A stretch of 44,843 bases of DNA from a virus, in the IMG/VR virus record IMGVR_UViG_3300035698_013031, positions 1-44,843 of that record; one strand, given 5' to 3'. The notes under the pieces are model-generated. The model had not been told where the DNA came from. It was given only the letters and a program-made list of their open reading frames with translations, and ran no database searches. This document shows positions 21,590-31,945 of the stretch, piece by piece (the first letter of the stretch is position 1; each line of letters starts with the position of its first letter). The position numbers were made by a program, and so were the translations under genes.

Positions 21590-24232
21590 TTGGGTTTCAT
21601 GGCAAAAATACAACCGTCTTTTTCTTCAGGTGAGCTAAGTCCCTACCTCTATAGTAGGGTTGACTTGGCAAGGTATCAGACTGGGCTTAAGACCTTAAAG
21701 AATTTTTACGTTCATCCTCACGGGGGCGCAAGCAACCGGCAAGGCACAAAGCATGTTGCTGAGGCAAAAGATTCTAATACAGCTTCAAGGCTTGTTAAGT
21801 TCGTATTTTCTACGACGCAAGCATACCAGCTTGAGTTTGGTGACGAATATGTTCGTTTTTATAAAGACCATGGCCAGATTGCCATTACGGATCCAGACGC
21901 ATGGGCAACTCCAGTGGTGTATGTTGTTGGAAATTTCGTTGTAGAGAGCGCGACAAATTATTATTGTATTGTAGCGCACACGTCAACCGGGACATTCGCA
22001 GATGACCTTGCTGCTGGGAAGTGGGTAGCCCAGGACGAATACGAAGTGCCAACTCCTTATGCAGCCGCAGATCTTGCGGATCTGAAATTTGAGAGATCCG
22101 CTGATGTTATATATATATTTCGTGGGGATTATTTAACTCAGACGTTAAGCAGATATGCTGATGATGATTGGCGATTAGCTGATTATGACCCAGACGACGG
22201 ACCTTTTATGGCTGAGAATGTTATTGTCGGAACGACAATGACAGCTTCTGGAACGACTGGGGCCATTACGCTGGTTACGGGTGCAGCAGTTTTTGACGCA
22301 GATCACGTTGGAGCATTATTTAAGTTAACACATTATATCCCAGGTCAGGTTGTCACGACAGCTTGTACTGGAACCACAAATGGTACTTCGATCAGTTGTT
22401 TTACGACGTGGAGACTTATTACTCATGGAACGTGGACAGGAAAGATCCGGGTAGAGAAATCAACGGACGGAGGATCTGTCTGGACGCCTTTAAGAGATTT
22501 TTCGAGCGAAGATGATTTTAACGTCAATACGTTTGGGACAGAAGACATTGAAACGAATTCAGTTCCATTTCTTGTGCGGATTGTATGTTACGCTCATTCA
22601 AGTGGGACAGCCAATGTTGACCTGACAACAGATGCGTTTTATCAACCTGGAATAGCCAGGATTCTTACGGTCACAAATGCTACTGCGGCCACAGCTACTG
22701 TTCTCACAACTTTTGGTTCTACGGCCGCGACAGTTTCATGGTCTGAGGGAGCCTGGTCAACTTACAGAGGGTTTCCCTCTGAGGGAGCCTTTCATCAGGA
22801 CAGGCTTTGTACAGCGGCAACACCGACAGAGCCTATGAACATATGGATGACCCAGACGGGGCAGTACACGAAATATGGTGTTCACTCAAGCTTGTTGTCC
22901 ACTGATGCTATAAATATTAAACTTTTGGCTAGGCAGCTTAATGCTGTTAATGGCCTTGTTGCCTTAGGAGATCTTATCTCTCTGACGTCTGCTTCTGAAT
23001 GGAGAGTCGGGGCAGATAAAACAACCTTAACGCCTGATGTGGTATTCGCAAAGGCGCAGGGATATCGGGGTTCCAGCGGGGTTTCTCCGATAATTATTGG
23101 GAACCAAATTGTATATGTGCAGGCTAATGGAACCGTCATTCGAAATTTTGGCTACGATTATTCTATTGATTCTTATACTGGTGTTGACTTAAGAATTCTT
23201 TCAGAACATCTGTTCACTAATTACGACATCATCGACATGGATTATCAGCAGGATCCAGATAGTCTTGTTTGGTGCGTTCGTGATGACGGAGTTCTTCTGT
23301 CTATGACATATATGCAGGAGCAGGAAGTTATCGCTTGGTCCCAGCATGAAACTGACGGATTGGTAGAATCCATATCTGTGATCCCTCAGGACGGCTATGA
23401 CGAGCTTTGGATGATTGTAAATAGAGACGGAACGCGTTTTATTGAGTATATGGTCCAGCGCATGCCAACAACAGACATGTATGATCAGTATTTCGTTGAC
23501 TGTGGGATTACTTATGACGTCCCGGTTACGATAACTGGAATAACAGCAGCAGCGCCAATGGTTGTTACTGCAGCTGGCCACGGATTCTCTGATGGTGACC
23601 TGGTTGATATCTCTGATGTTGTGGGAATGACAGAAGTCAACAAGGTCAGATTTACCGTAGCCAATAAGGACACAAATACTTTTGAATTGCTGGACGATGA
23701 AGGTGACGCAGTGAGCGGAGCTGCTTATACGGCGTATGCTTCTGGTGGAAAGGTAAGAAAAACTTATACGACCTTTGCTGGATATGACCATTTAGAAGGC
23801 AAAGACGTTGCTATTTTAGGCAACGGAGAAGTTTACCCTCAGCAGACTGTGACAGGCGGGGAGATTACTATCTCGCGCGCGTGCTCACGCATGCAGGTGG
23901 GCCTTCCTTATAATTGCGACTTCGAGACATTAAATGTTGAGCTTGGCCTTAAGAGCGGAACCTCTCAAGGCAAGCCTATGAAGATTTCAAACGTGACGTT
24001 CAGATTAATTAAAACTCGCGGGGGATGGCTAGGACCAGACTTTGATAATCTGCACGAAGGGTTTATTCCTGCTAGAGTTGGTCTTGGAACGGCTCCAGTG
24101 CTTTACACTGGCGATGTGAGAGAGCAGCTTGGCGCAGGGTTTGAAGATGGCGGTCGAATAGCTTACAGGCAAGTGGATCCGCTTCCAGTTTCAATAATTG
24201 CAGTTATCCCAGAGGTTACAGTATATAGATGA
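21590..24232 (+). CDS. Tail nozzle protein (tail tubular protein B-like) with FCCH-type domain
   Basis: This 880-residue protein begins FMAKIQPSFSSGELSPYLYSRVDLARYQTGLKTLKN (shown in part), the usual start of podovirus tail nozzle proteins equivalent to T7 gp12. At about residues 644-722 there is an insert with TGITAAAPMVVTAAGHGFSD and TNTFEL. It looks like the ubiquitin-activating E1 FCCH beta-barrel often inserted in phage tail proteins. The start is TTG at 21590, six bases after AGGGGG; an ATG nine bases later would be too far from that site. It ends on an ATGA overlap with the next gene. Confidence 0.85.
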   Translation: MGFMAKIQPSFSSGELSPYLYSRVDLARYQTGLKTLKNFYVHPHGGASNRQGTKHVAEAKDSNTASRLVKFVFSTTQAYQLEFGDEYVRFYKDHGQIAITDPDAWATPVVYVVGNFVVESATNYYCIVAHTSTGTFADDLAAGKWVAQDEYEVPTPYAAADLADLKFERSADVIYIFRGDYLTQTLSRYADDDWRLADYDPDDGPFMAENVIVGTTMTASGTTGAITLVTGAAVFDADHVGALFKLTHYIPGQVVTTACTGTTNGTSISCFTTWRLITHGTWTGKIRVEKSTDGGSVWTPLRDFSSEDDFNVNTFGTEDIETNSVPFLVRIVCYAHSSGTANVDLTTDAFYQPGIARILTVTNATAATATVLTTFGSTAATVSWSEGAWSTYRGFPSEGAFHQDRLCTAATPTEPMNIWMTQTGQYTKYGVHSSLLSTDAINIKLLARQLNAVNGLVALGDLISLTSASEWRVGADKTTLTPDVVFAKAQGYRGSSGVSPIIIGNQIVYVQANGTVIRNFGYDYSIDSYTGVDLRILSEHLFTNYDIIDMDYQQDPDSLVWCVRDDGVLLSMTYMQEQEVIAWSQHETDGLVESISVIPQDGYDELWMIVNRDGTRFIEYMVQRMPTTDMYDQYFVDCGITYDVPVTITGITAAAPMVVTAAGHGFSDGDLVDISDVVGMTEVNKVRFTVANKDTNTFELLDDEGDAVSGAAYTAYASGGKVRKTYTTFAGYDHLEGKDVAILGNGEVYPQQTVTGGEITISRACSRMQVGLPYNCDFETLNVELGLKSGTSQGKPMKISNVTFRLIKTRGGWLGPDFDNLHEGFIPARVGLGTAPVLYTGDVREQLGAGFEDGGRIAYRQVDPLPVSIIAVIPEVTVYR

Positions 24233-24708
24233 TAGATTACGACGACGGAACAATCAAAGTAAGGAAATCAATTAAATCTGATGTTAAGCATATTGCAGAT
24301 AATATGCGCGAGTCTGATCGTGCAGAAATTTGGGCGAGCAATCATTTACTTCCGTTCGATGCCATTAGCACTGGATTGGAAAACTCAGTATTTTGCAGGA
24401 CGATCGTAAATGGCCATCCGATTGCTATGTTTGGGATTTGCCCTCATAGCATTGTTGGCGTAAGCGCGAATATTTGGTTGCTAGGAACGCCTGATATCGA
24501 CAAGATTAAAACAGTATTTCTACGACATTGCGAAGAATACGTTGAAGTGATGCTAGAGTATTATGGACACTTAAGCAATTATGTTGATGTAAGAAATGAA
24601 AAAAGCATTCGATGGTTAAAATTTTTAGGGGCAGAGTTCAAAGATCCAGAGCCCTTTGGTCCAGAAGGTTTAATGTTCCAACACTTCTCATTTACTAAGG
24701 AAAAATAA
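24229..24708 (+). CDS. T7 gp13-like protein (DUF2833, GNAT-fold-like)
   Basis: This 159-residue protein matches the DUF2833 family (T7 gp13-like internal virion protein), which has an acetyltransferase-like layout: VRKSIKSDVKHIADNMRESDRAEIW at the start, PIAMFGICP in the middle, and VDVRNEKSIRWLKFLGAEF (about 117-135). It may help assemble the internal core proteins. The conserved position before the gp14-like gene supports the call. Enzyme activity is not proven for the family. Confidence 0.8.
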   Translation: MIDYDDGTIKVRKSIKSDVKHIADNMRESDRAEIWASNHLLPFDAISTGLENSVFCRTIVNGHPIAMFGICPHSIVGVSANIWLLGTPDIDKIKTVFLRHCEEYVEVMLEYYGHLSNYVDVRNEKSIRWLKFLGAEFKDPEPFGPEGLMFQHFSFTKEK

Positions 24709-24709
24709 T

Positions 24710-25360
24710 ATGTGTGAACCAACCTCAATCTTTATGGCAGTAACAGCGGTGGCCGGTGGAATGAAGGCTTATGGCCAGTATAAAGAGGGCGCTGCTACAA
24801 ACAAATATATGAAGACTGTTGCTGGGATTCAGAACGAGCAGGGAGAGATCGCCCTGAAGCGTGGAGAGAAACAGTCTGAGCTTATCCAGGACGCAGCTAA
24901 GTTCCAGGGGAAGCAACAGAAAACGGAAGCAGCACAGGTAGCGTCAGCCCAGCGCGCTACTATGGTAGCCAATGGAATTTCTCTTGATTCTGTGACAGCT
25001 CAGGATTTGGCTACTGAGACGATCAGCAACGCTCGTCTTGATGAATTAGTGATTAGATATAACGCTGACGTAAGCTCTTGGAACACGTCAGAGGACGCTA
25101 AATTTAAAAAGTGGTCCTTCGACACGCAAGCTTACCAGTCGAGAAATATTGGAGTGAATGCCAAAGCTTCCGGGAAGCGTCAAGCTTTTACAACCCTATT
25201 AAGCACAGCAGCCTCTATCGCTGGAGGAGCAATAATCGGCAAAGCCCTAACAGCGTCTAAGGCTACGGCTGTTACTGGCGGCGGAGGTGGCGGAGGTGGC
25301 GGAGGTGGGCTTCTTGGAAGTCAAGGCCCGCATAGAACAACCAGCTTCTTAGTAAGATAA
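24710..25360 (+). CDS. Internal core protein (T7 gp14-like)
   Basis: This 216-residue protein opens with a hydrophobic helix (IFMAVTAVAGGMKAYGQY), then a long helical region (IALKRGEKQSELIQDAAKFQGKQQ) of the kind found in internal virion proteins ejected into the cell. A second hydrophobic stretch (about 166-188, LLSTAASIAGGAIIGKALTAS) could insert in a membrane. Twelve glycines in a row (about 192-203) come from a 9-bp DNA repeat (GGAGGTGGC). It probably forms a channel with the two large proteins that follow. Confidence 0.82.
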   Translation: MCEPTSIFMAVTAVAGGMKAYGQYKEGAATNKYMKTVAGIQNEQGEIALKRGEKQSELIQDAAKFQGKQQKTEAAQVASAQRATMVANGISLDSVTAQDLATETISNARLDELVIRYNADVSSWNTSEDAKFKKWSFDTQAYQSRNIGVNAKASGKRQAFTTLLSTAASIAGGAIIGKALTASKATAVTGGGGGGGGGGGLLGSQGPHRTTSFLVR

Positions 25361-25369
25361 GGAAAAAAT

Positions 25370-28300
25370 ATGAGAGTCCCTAGATACGAGCAGAAAGTAA
25401 AATCTTTAGCGGTCCCAAATGTAGCCCAGAGGAACATACCAATTCCAGACTCTTCCACTGCTGGCAATATCTCTAAGGCTAGAGATTTTCAGGACCTTGC
25501 TGTTGCTGTTGGAAAAGCTGGCGGTCACATTATTGAGCGCGTAAGACAGCGCCAGAAAATAGATTTCCAGCAACAAGCGTCTGATCTAAAGACTGACTGG
25601 AGTCAGAAACTTAACGATAAGCTTTTTAGCACTGAGACAGAGGTTTACGAGGGACCAGACGGAGAGCAAGCAGAGCGTCCTGTTGGGGTTATGAACTGGA
25701 AGGGAAATAATGCTGTAGGCGCGTGGGAAGAGTTTGAACGATACTCAGTAGAGCTTGCTCCGAGCTATGTTAATCAAATCCAAGATGCAGAATATCAGAA
25801 AATATTTGCTGGTGACCTTGAACAGGTTAAGTCCACGAAGTCCGGGAATGTTTTGAAGCATGAATCAAACGAGTGGAACGCTGCAAAAACAGACTCTTTT
25901 GAAGCCGCTGTCACGCAATCGATAAATGACGGAAATATTGAGGCGGGGGATAAGGCGTCAATGGATCTTGCTAATTTCCAGGGTATCGATCCCAAGGAAA
26001 AGATTAAGCAAACGAGGGCTAGTATTGTCCGTAATACGGCAATGGCACAGCTTGAAGTAAGCCCAGACGATACTGGGGTGACTGCATACCTTGATGCTGT
26101 TGATAAGGCAAAGATTTTAGATCCTGAAGATTCCCAGAAGATCAGGAAATCTGTGAGAACTGCGTCAAATGCTATTAAGAAAGAGCGTAAGGCGCAGAAA
26201 GTGACTTTGCAGACGAGCAATCTGGTTAACTTGGTTGAAGGGATCCTTAAAAACGAGACTGGTCCGTTGAATTCTGATGATATTGCATTGATGGGGTTGA
26301 ACGGAGACCTTCCTAAGGGAGCTGCAGAAGCTGCACAGCAATTTGTTGATCTGAAATATGTTAAAGGAGACGAACTTGATACTCTCGGGCTTGAAGAGCA
26401 CACTGTTACTCATATTCAAGCAATTCTTGCTGCATCTGACCCAGAAGACACGGGCGCGGCAATTACAGCGATCATGGGAGATAAGAAATATTCTAGTGAA
26501 GAAGGCCGGAAGCGTGCGGTTGTTATGCTACAGTCAGCTACAGATTTAGCCAAGACTTCTGACGCTCGATCAGTTGCTAAAGATTCCATAGATACAATCG
26601 TTGCATTCCAGGAACAGCGTGGCCTTAAGAAGGGCGAGGCTATGATTGATTTTATGAAGTTGATCTCTGGCGGAATGTCTCCTCAGAATGCTACTGAGCA
26701 AGTTATAGAGCGACAGTCAATTCAGCAGATGAGTAGCAGAGAAAAAGAATTTGTTTTAGGTAAGGAAATTGTTGATGCTATGCTGGCTGTTCCTATGGAG
26801 CTGCCAACAATTCAGCAAGCTTTTGCAGATAATGGCTACAGTGAGAAGATCGGGAAATCGATCTTCCAATACGCGCTTAAGAGCGGCGCTGATGTTGAAG
26901 CAGCTGCACAGCTATCTGAGCAGGTTATTTCAAGCACTCATGGCGCTAAGAACCGGGTTGAGTTTCTTCAGACGCTTACGGAGTCTTTGAATAAGGCCAT
27001 CCCTGAGTTAAAATTTAATACAAACATCCCAGAGAAGCTTCAGGAGGTCTTGAGAAGCCATCAGCTGATCCAGTTTATTTCAGAGGATACGTCTCCTGAG
27101 ATGGAAGAGATCCGAGCAAAAAATCCCTTAGCCTACGCTGGCCTGACTGTTCTTCAGGAAGCTGGCGCGGCTGGGGCGTCCTTGCTCAATGGTATTCTCA
27201 TTGGTTTGCCAGGACAGCTTTTAAAGCAGTCTGGAATTGACATGCCAAAGGCACCGTCAGTTCCCGGAGAGATTCTTCAAGGTATTGGAGAGCTTTATGG
27301 ATTTGTAAAAGGTGGAGCTGGTATTGCAGCCAAGTATACTGTTGGGGCTGCAACAAAGTCGGCTCTTTTTGCGAGAGGTGTTGCTAAGGCCAGCGCATCT
27401 GGAAAAGCAGCAGCTGTGGCGGCTACTATTGCTTTCCACACTGCAAGGTCAGCTGCAACTCTCTCTGTAATGAGCGCTGTCCAGACTCCAGAAACTGGGA
27501 TAGGTGATTGGAGGGCTAGAGTGGAACAAGCAAAAGGTGGAGCTGGGACAGGTACTTGGTTTGGTGTGATCGGAACGATCTCTTCCAGGAAATATCCTGT
27601 TCTCACAACAGCTATTCGAATGGCAGCTTCTTCTCTTGTTACCTGGGTTCCTTCTTACCAGGCGGGCGAGAGTGTGACGAAGCAGGCCTACCAGGTTGCC
27701 CTAGGTGTCTATTTTGGACAACATGGCATTGATTATAAGGAAGTTGCTAAAATCAAGGCTGAGACTGATCGTCTGGCTAAAGAGACAAAGAACCCGGAAG
27801 GCAAGAAAGCCTTAGAAGAGACTTCTGACGTATTGGGAGAGCTGAACCAAAAGAATATTAAGGAAGTTGATGTTTTGCTTAAAGAGCAGCAAGCCGCTAA
27901 GGTGAAAGCTGAAACTCAGCGTGATGCGTTGATCAAGTCTAAAGAAAAGCCAGGTGAAAAGGCTGGAGCTAAAAAGGGCCTTACTTCTCAAGAAGCACAA
28001 AAAGAGCTTTCGATTGATGCTGAAGGAAATCCTGTTGGCGAAGGGAAGATTAGAGTAAAGTCAAGCAGCGGGAAGATTGGTCAGGAAAGTAACCAGACGG
28101 GCCTTGAGGGCGTGCAGAAAGAAACCATTGCTGAGATAAAATCTCTTCAGAAAGATTTCGGGGGAGAAGTCAGCATAACTGGTCTTACTGAGAAAGGTCA
28201 TATCATCGGAGACAAGTCTCACGGTTCCGGGCACAAGTTTGACGCTGGGTTCAAGAGCAATCCTAAGCTAACGAAGTGGATTAAGAAAACCTTTGAAAAA

Positions 28301-29965
28301 GTTGAGGCAAGAGGGGACGGTTCTGTTGGATATAAAAATCCAAAGACTGGAACAATTTATTATGCTGAAAGGAACAATCACTGGGACGTTGTTGTTGATC
28401 CCGCGCCAAAGGCGAGCTCTGCGGCTACAGTGCCAGAGGTCCCGACTAAGAATGTAACGAAAAAGGGAGTTGTTGAAGTCCCGGATGCACCTGAGGACAC
28501 CTCTCTTATCGGGCGGTATAAAAAGCTAAGAAAAGAGATTTCTGACCGCAGGAAAAATTCCGTATCTTTTGGCGGAGACAAGACGTATATTGACAAGCAA
28601 GTCAAAGGCATGGGCATGGAAACTTCGGCTGTTGTTCGTAAGCTTGAAGGAAAGCCCACAGTGACAGAAATTAGAAACGAGGTAACTCGTCTTGACAAAA
28701 ACTATGCTGGCAAAAAGGTTACTACTCCAGATGGAGAGGGAATAATCGTAGGAAAGCCAGCTTTTGGTAAGTTTAAAGTGAACGTAAAGGGTGTTGAAAA
28801 AAGCTATACGTCTGAGGATATAACCTCTAAGCCCGCTACAGGTCAACAGGCGATTGAGTCTTTAAGAAAGCAAGCTCAGGCTGATGCTGAACTTACAATT
28901 AAGAATTTCTCTAAGCCAGAGAAAACAAATACTATCGTTTCGGATGGCAAGGAATATCGAAGAGTTGGGGATAGGATTGTAGAAAACAAAAATATTGGGC
29001 AGTGGGAATTAAAGTATAAGGGAGAATGGAAACCAGTTAAAAATCTTCAAATAAGTGCTAGTCTTGAGGCTAAAAGAGAAGCTTCAGCTACCCCGGAAAA
29101 GAAGTTCGGATCCGAAAACAAGGTTTTTACTCAAGATAAACTAGAGCAGGCTCGCAAGAATTTAAAAGATAAGCTGGGTGGCCTCCACTCGGGAATTGAC
29201 CCTACGGCGATAAAGGACCTCGCCACTGTCGGAGGGTATTATTTTGAGGGCGGGGTAAGAGAATTTCCGGCTTGGTCAGCTAAAATGACAAGCGAGTTTG
29301 GTGATAAAATTAAACCACATCTAAAAGAAATCTGGGGACAATCCCAGGGCGGAGAGCCTAAAGTTGAGTCCACACCCCCTAAGCTTGAAGAACAGAAGAG
29401 AGGGCCTGGAAGAAAAACGAGCGAGTTGGCGAAATCTGTTACAGAAGATGCAATCCAACGCGGTCTTATTAAAGACGCAGCGGATCTTCCGACACATGCC
29501 GTTCGGCCGATCACAAAACAGATTGCTTCCGACGTTCAAAGGTTTATTAGCGCTGACCCAGCACTAGCTAAGAAGATCGCCTTGGGTGGCCGAAGCCTTG
29601 AACGCTTAGCTCCTGGTGGCCTACGATCAGAGGAAATTTATACTGGCGTAAGGCTCAGAGCTATGCTCGAGGGCGATATTCAGACGATCCACGATCTTTC
29701 TCATTCAAAGTCGAGGGTATTGGCTGAGGTTACAGAGTCTGCTCAACGTATTAAGGCAACGGATCCAGGCTATGCAGAAGATCCAGTTGGTGCTATTAGA
29801 GAGGTTTCTAAGATTAGGGAAACGGTTGCTACAAAGAAACTTAAGACAGGTAAAACAGTCGAAACAACTAAAAGAAAAGAAGTTGAATCGATTAAGAAAG
29901 AAATCAAAAAATCGCGTCCAAAAGCAAAAGATTGGAACGATTTCATAGAAAACTTGAGGTGTTGA
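25370..29965 (+). CDS. Large internal virion protein with peptidase M15-like region
   Basis: This 1531-residue protein is likely the main ejected core protein, like T7 gp15/gp16 in position. The first 600 residues are helical; about 590-720 are hydrophobic and small-residue rich and may contact membrane. At about 905-1010 lies a segment with SHGSGHKFDAG (H951, D957) and NHWDVVV (H1004). It resembles the metal-binding motifs SxHxxGxAxD and HxH of M15-type peptidoglycan peptidases. A further domain near 1265-1315 (LHSGIDPTAIKDLATVGGYYFEGG, shown in part) is common in phage large polyvalent proteins. The peptidase call is inference; the virion role is well supported by context. Confidence 0.8.
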   Translation: MRVPRYEQKVKSLAVPNVAQRNIPIPDSSTAGNISKARDFQDLAVAVGKAGGHIIERVRQRQKIDFQQQASDLKTDWSQKLNDKLFSTETEVYEGPDGEQAERPVGVMNWKGNNAVGAWEEFERYSVELAPSYVNQIQDAEYQKIFAGDLEQVKSTKSGNVLKHESNEWNAAKTDSFEAAVTQSINDGNIEAGDKASMDLANFQGIDPKEKIKQTRASIVRNTAMAQLEVSPDDTGVTAYLDAVDKAKILDPEDSQKIRKSVRTASNAIKKERKAQKVTLQTSNLVNLVEGILKNETGPLNSDDIALMGLNGDLPKGAAEAAQQFVDLKYVKGDELDTLGLEEHTVTHIQAILAASDPEDTGAAITAIMGDKKYSSEEGRKRAVVMLQSATDLAKTSDARSVAKDSIDTIVAFQEQRGLKKGEAMIDFMKLISGGMSPQNATEQVIERQSIQQMSSREKEFVLGKEIVDAMLAVPMELPTIQQAFADNGYSEKIGKSIFQYALKSGADVEAAAQLSEQVISSTHGAKNRVEFLQTLTESLNKAIPELKFNTNIPEKLQEVLRSHQLIQFISEDTSPEMEEIRAKNPLAYAGLTVLQEAGAAGASLLNGILIGLPGQLLKQSGIDMPKAPSVPGEILQGIGELYGFVKGGAGIAAKYTVGAATKSALFARGVAKASASGKAAAVAATIAFHTARSAATLSVMSAVQTPETGIGDWRARVEQAKGGAGTGTWFGVIGTISSRKYPVLTTAIRMAASSLVTWVPSYQAGESVTKQAYQVALGVYFGQHGIDYKEVAKIKAETDRLAKETKNPEGKKALEETSDVLGELNQKNIKEVDVLLKEQQAAKVKAETQRDALIKSKEKPGEKAGAKKGLTSQEAQKELSIDAEGNPVGEGKIRVKSSSGKIGQESNQTGLEGVQKETIAEIKSLQKDFGGEVSITGLTEKGHIIGDKSHGSGHKFDAGFKSNPKLTKWIKKTFEKVEARGDGSVGYKNPKTGTIYYAERNNHWDVVVDPAPKASSAATVPEVPTKNVTKKGVVEVPDAPEDTSLIGRYKKLRKEISDRRKNSVSFGGDKTYIDKQVKGMGMETSAVVRKLEGKPTVTEIRNEVTRLDKNYAGKKVTTPDGEGIIVGKPAFGKFKVNVKGVEKSYTSEDITSKPATGQQAIESLRKQAQADAELTIKNFSKPEKTNTIVSDGKEYRRVGDRIVENKNIGQWELKYKGEWKPVKNLQISASLEAKREASATPEKKFGSENKVFTQDKLEQARKNLKDKLGGLHSGIDPTAIKDLATVGGYYFEGGVREFPAWSAKMTSEFGDKIKPHLKEIWGQSQGGEPKVESTPPKLEEQKRGPGRKTSELAKSVTEDAIQRGLIKDAADLPTHAVRPITKQIASDVQRFISADPALAKKIALGGRSLERLAPGGLRSEEIYTGVRLRAMLEGDIQTIHDLSHSKSRVLAEVTESAQRIKATDPGYAEDPVGAIREVSKIRETVATKKLKTGKTVETTKRKEVESIKKEIKKSRPKAKDWNDFIENLRC

Positions 29966-29966
29966 T

Positions 29967-31934
29967 ATGGCATGGTGCATCCCCGGACAATTTGTTGACG
30001 CTTTCAAACAAAAGCTCATTTCTGGCGAAATAACTCCAGACAAGCTTACGGACATGACTTCTAAGGAGCGGAGAACCTACCTAGAGGGCATTATAGGCAA
30101 GGAAAACGCTGAGAGAGCGAATGTCCTGTTTGAAAAGAAACTTCTTCTAAAGAACCAGCAGCGTGGCATCATAACCTGGGCTGAGACGCTTGCAGGGCTA
30201 CGTCCAGCGGCGAAGAAAGATATTATTTCAAAGGTAAATCGTATGGAAGAGGTCTTGAACCCAGAAACGCAAGACGCTTTTCTGGCTGATCTAGCGGCTC
30301 AGAAGCTTGGGTTTGGTGTGACTATGGAAGAAGCGGGGAATATTTCTACAATGGCTAAAGATGTATTTGAGAAGAACCAAAAAGCTGACGCTGGAGAGAT
30401 CCCTCACCTTGAGGCAGCTAGAGCTAAGGTTTCGTTTGATAATTATGTTGCTGATCTGAAATCCTCTTCTGGTGCAAAAACATTTAAAGAATATTTTGAT
30501 CCAAAAAATTCTGGAGAACTCGCTGTGCAAGGCGCTGGTGTTGCGAAGACGCTTAAAGCTTCTCTTGATAATAGTGTAATTGGCCGACAAGGGCTGAAAG
30601 CTCTGTTCACGCACCCGGATATCTGGGCCAAGAATTCTCTAAAGAGTTTTGGCGATATCATTAAGTCGTTTGGCGGGAAAGAGGTCTTAAACGAGGTCCA
30701 GGCTGAGATCTACGCAAGAGAGAATTTCCGTAATGGAAGATATAAGAATGAAAAGCTTGATATCAATTCTGGTGAAGAATCCATTGCTTCTCATGCCCCA
30801 ACTCACATTCCTATCCTCGGGAGAGCATTTAAGGCTTCTGAGGCGGCATTTACAGCGTGGCAGTACCGCACGCGAGCAGACGTGTTCGATCGCCTGGACT
30901 CTTCAATAAGAAGAGCTGGCGGGGACACCCAGGGCCTTGGCGAGCTGGTGAATTCTCTTACTGGCCGCGGTAGTTTAAACGTCAAAGGAGTTGGAAATTT
31001 TGAGGGAGTATCTAAATTTACGAACAATGTTCTTTTTTCTCCAAGATTGCTAAGGAGCAATATTGATGCATTGACAGGACACGCCTTGTCTAGAGACATG
31101 AGCCCAGCTGTAAGGAAACAAGCGGCATTAAACACCATTAAAATGATCACTGGGATGGCTTCTGTTCTTAAAATTGCTGATTTGTTCGATAAAGATGCTG
31201 TTGAGTGGGATCCTACTAGTGCTAATTTTGGTAAAATCCGGGTTGGTGACACAAGGTTCGACGTCTCTGGCGGTATGGCTAGTGTAGCTGTTCTTGCAGC
31301 CAGATTAGCTACCTGGAGCTCAAAGAGTAGCACAACTGGAATTAAGTCTAAGCTGAACACTGGCGAGTTCGGGTCTTTAACGACAGAAGACGTTGTCCAG
31401 AACTTCTTGAGAAACAAGTTGTCCCCGGCAGCCAGCGTAATCAGTGATTTGTCTCGCGGGAAGACATTTTCTGGAGAAAAGGTTGGCTTTAGCCTTACAG
31501 ATGCAGACCAAAACATTAAAACCTTAAAGCTAGAAGGTGTTAATCTGTTAGCGCCACTTCCAATTACAAATTATCTTGAGCTTAGGGATAACCCTAATTC
31601 AGCAAATCATCTTGTAGCCATTCTTGCTGATCAACTAGGTATCGGAACCAACACATACCGGGCAGAATCTGACTGGGACCAAAACACTGGCGCAGAGCTT
31701 ACTCAATTTAAAGATAAAGTTGGTAAGGAATCGTTTGAGGCAGCGAACAAAGAATTTAATGACGAAGTCAACGAATGGCTTCTTGCAGCATTTAAGAATG
31801 AGAAGTGGGAAGCGCTTTCGGAAGAAGACAAGAAGAAAGTTCTTACGAGAGAGAAGGCGTCTATTAAAAAGAAAATATTCAAAAAGCATAGGTTTTATCC
31901 TAAGAAAAAGTCAAGCAATTTACCTAAAATTTAA
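29967..31934 (+). CDS. Second large internal virion protein
   Basis: This 655-residue protein is helical and resembles the C-terminal region of phage large polyvalent/internal virion proteins: SLDNSVIGRQGLKALFTHPD (about 192-211), a central HIPILGRAFKASEAAFTAW with RTRADVFD, and a DMSPAVRKQAALNTIKMITGMASV segment (partly hydrophobic). The last 30 residues are very basic (KKKIFKKHRFYPKKKSS). In many phages this part is fused to the preceding large protein; here a stop and a new ribosome binding site (GAGGTG) separate them by one base. It probably completes the ejection core. Confidence 0.75.
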   Translation: MAWCIPGQFVDAFKQKLISGEITPDKLTDMTSKERRTYLEGIIGKENAERANVLFEKKLLLKNQQRGIITWAETLAGLRPAAKKDIISKVNRMEEVLNPETQDAFLADLAAQKLGFGVTMEEAGNISTMAKDVFEKNQKADAGEIPHLEAARAKVSFDNYVADLKSSSGAKTFKEYFDPKNSGELAVQGAGVAKTLKASLDNSVIGRQGLKALFTHPDIWAKNSLKSFGDIIKSFGGKEVLNEVQAEIYARENFRNGRYKNEKLDINSGEESIASHAPTHIPILGRAFKASEAAFTAWQYRTRADVFDRLDSSIRRAGGDTQGLGELVNSLTGRGSLNVKGVGNFEGVSKFTNNVLFSPRLLRSNIDALTGHALSRDMSPAVRKQAALNTIKMITGMASVLKIADLFDKDAVEWDPTSANFGKIRVGDTRFDVSGGMASVAVLAARLATWSSKSSTTGIKSKLNTGEFGSLTTEDVVQNFLRNKLSPAASVISDLSRGKTFSGEKVGFSLTDADQNIKTLKLEGVNLLAPLPITNYLELRDNPNSANHLVAILADQLGIGTNTYRAESDWDQNTGAELTQFKDKVGKESFEAANKEFNDEVNEWLLAAFKNEKWEALSEEDKKKVLTREKASIKKKIFKKHRFYPKKKSSNLPKI

Positions 31935-31945
31935 AGGGGAATATC

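Noticed and set aside
25276-25312. Programmed frameshift at the polyglycine repeat
   Set aside because: The 9-bp repeat keeps frame and the gene reads through to a normal stop; there is no slippery heptamer.
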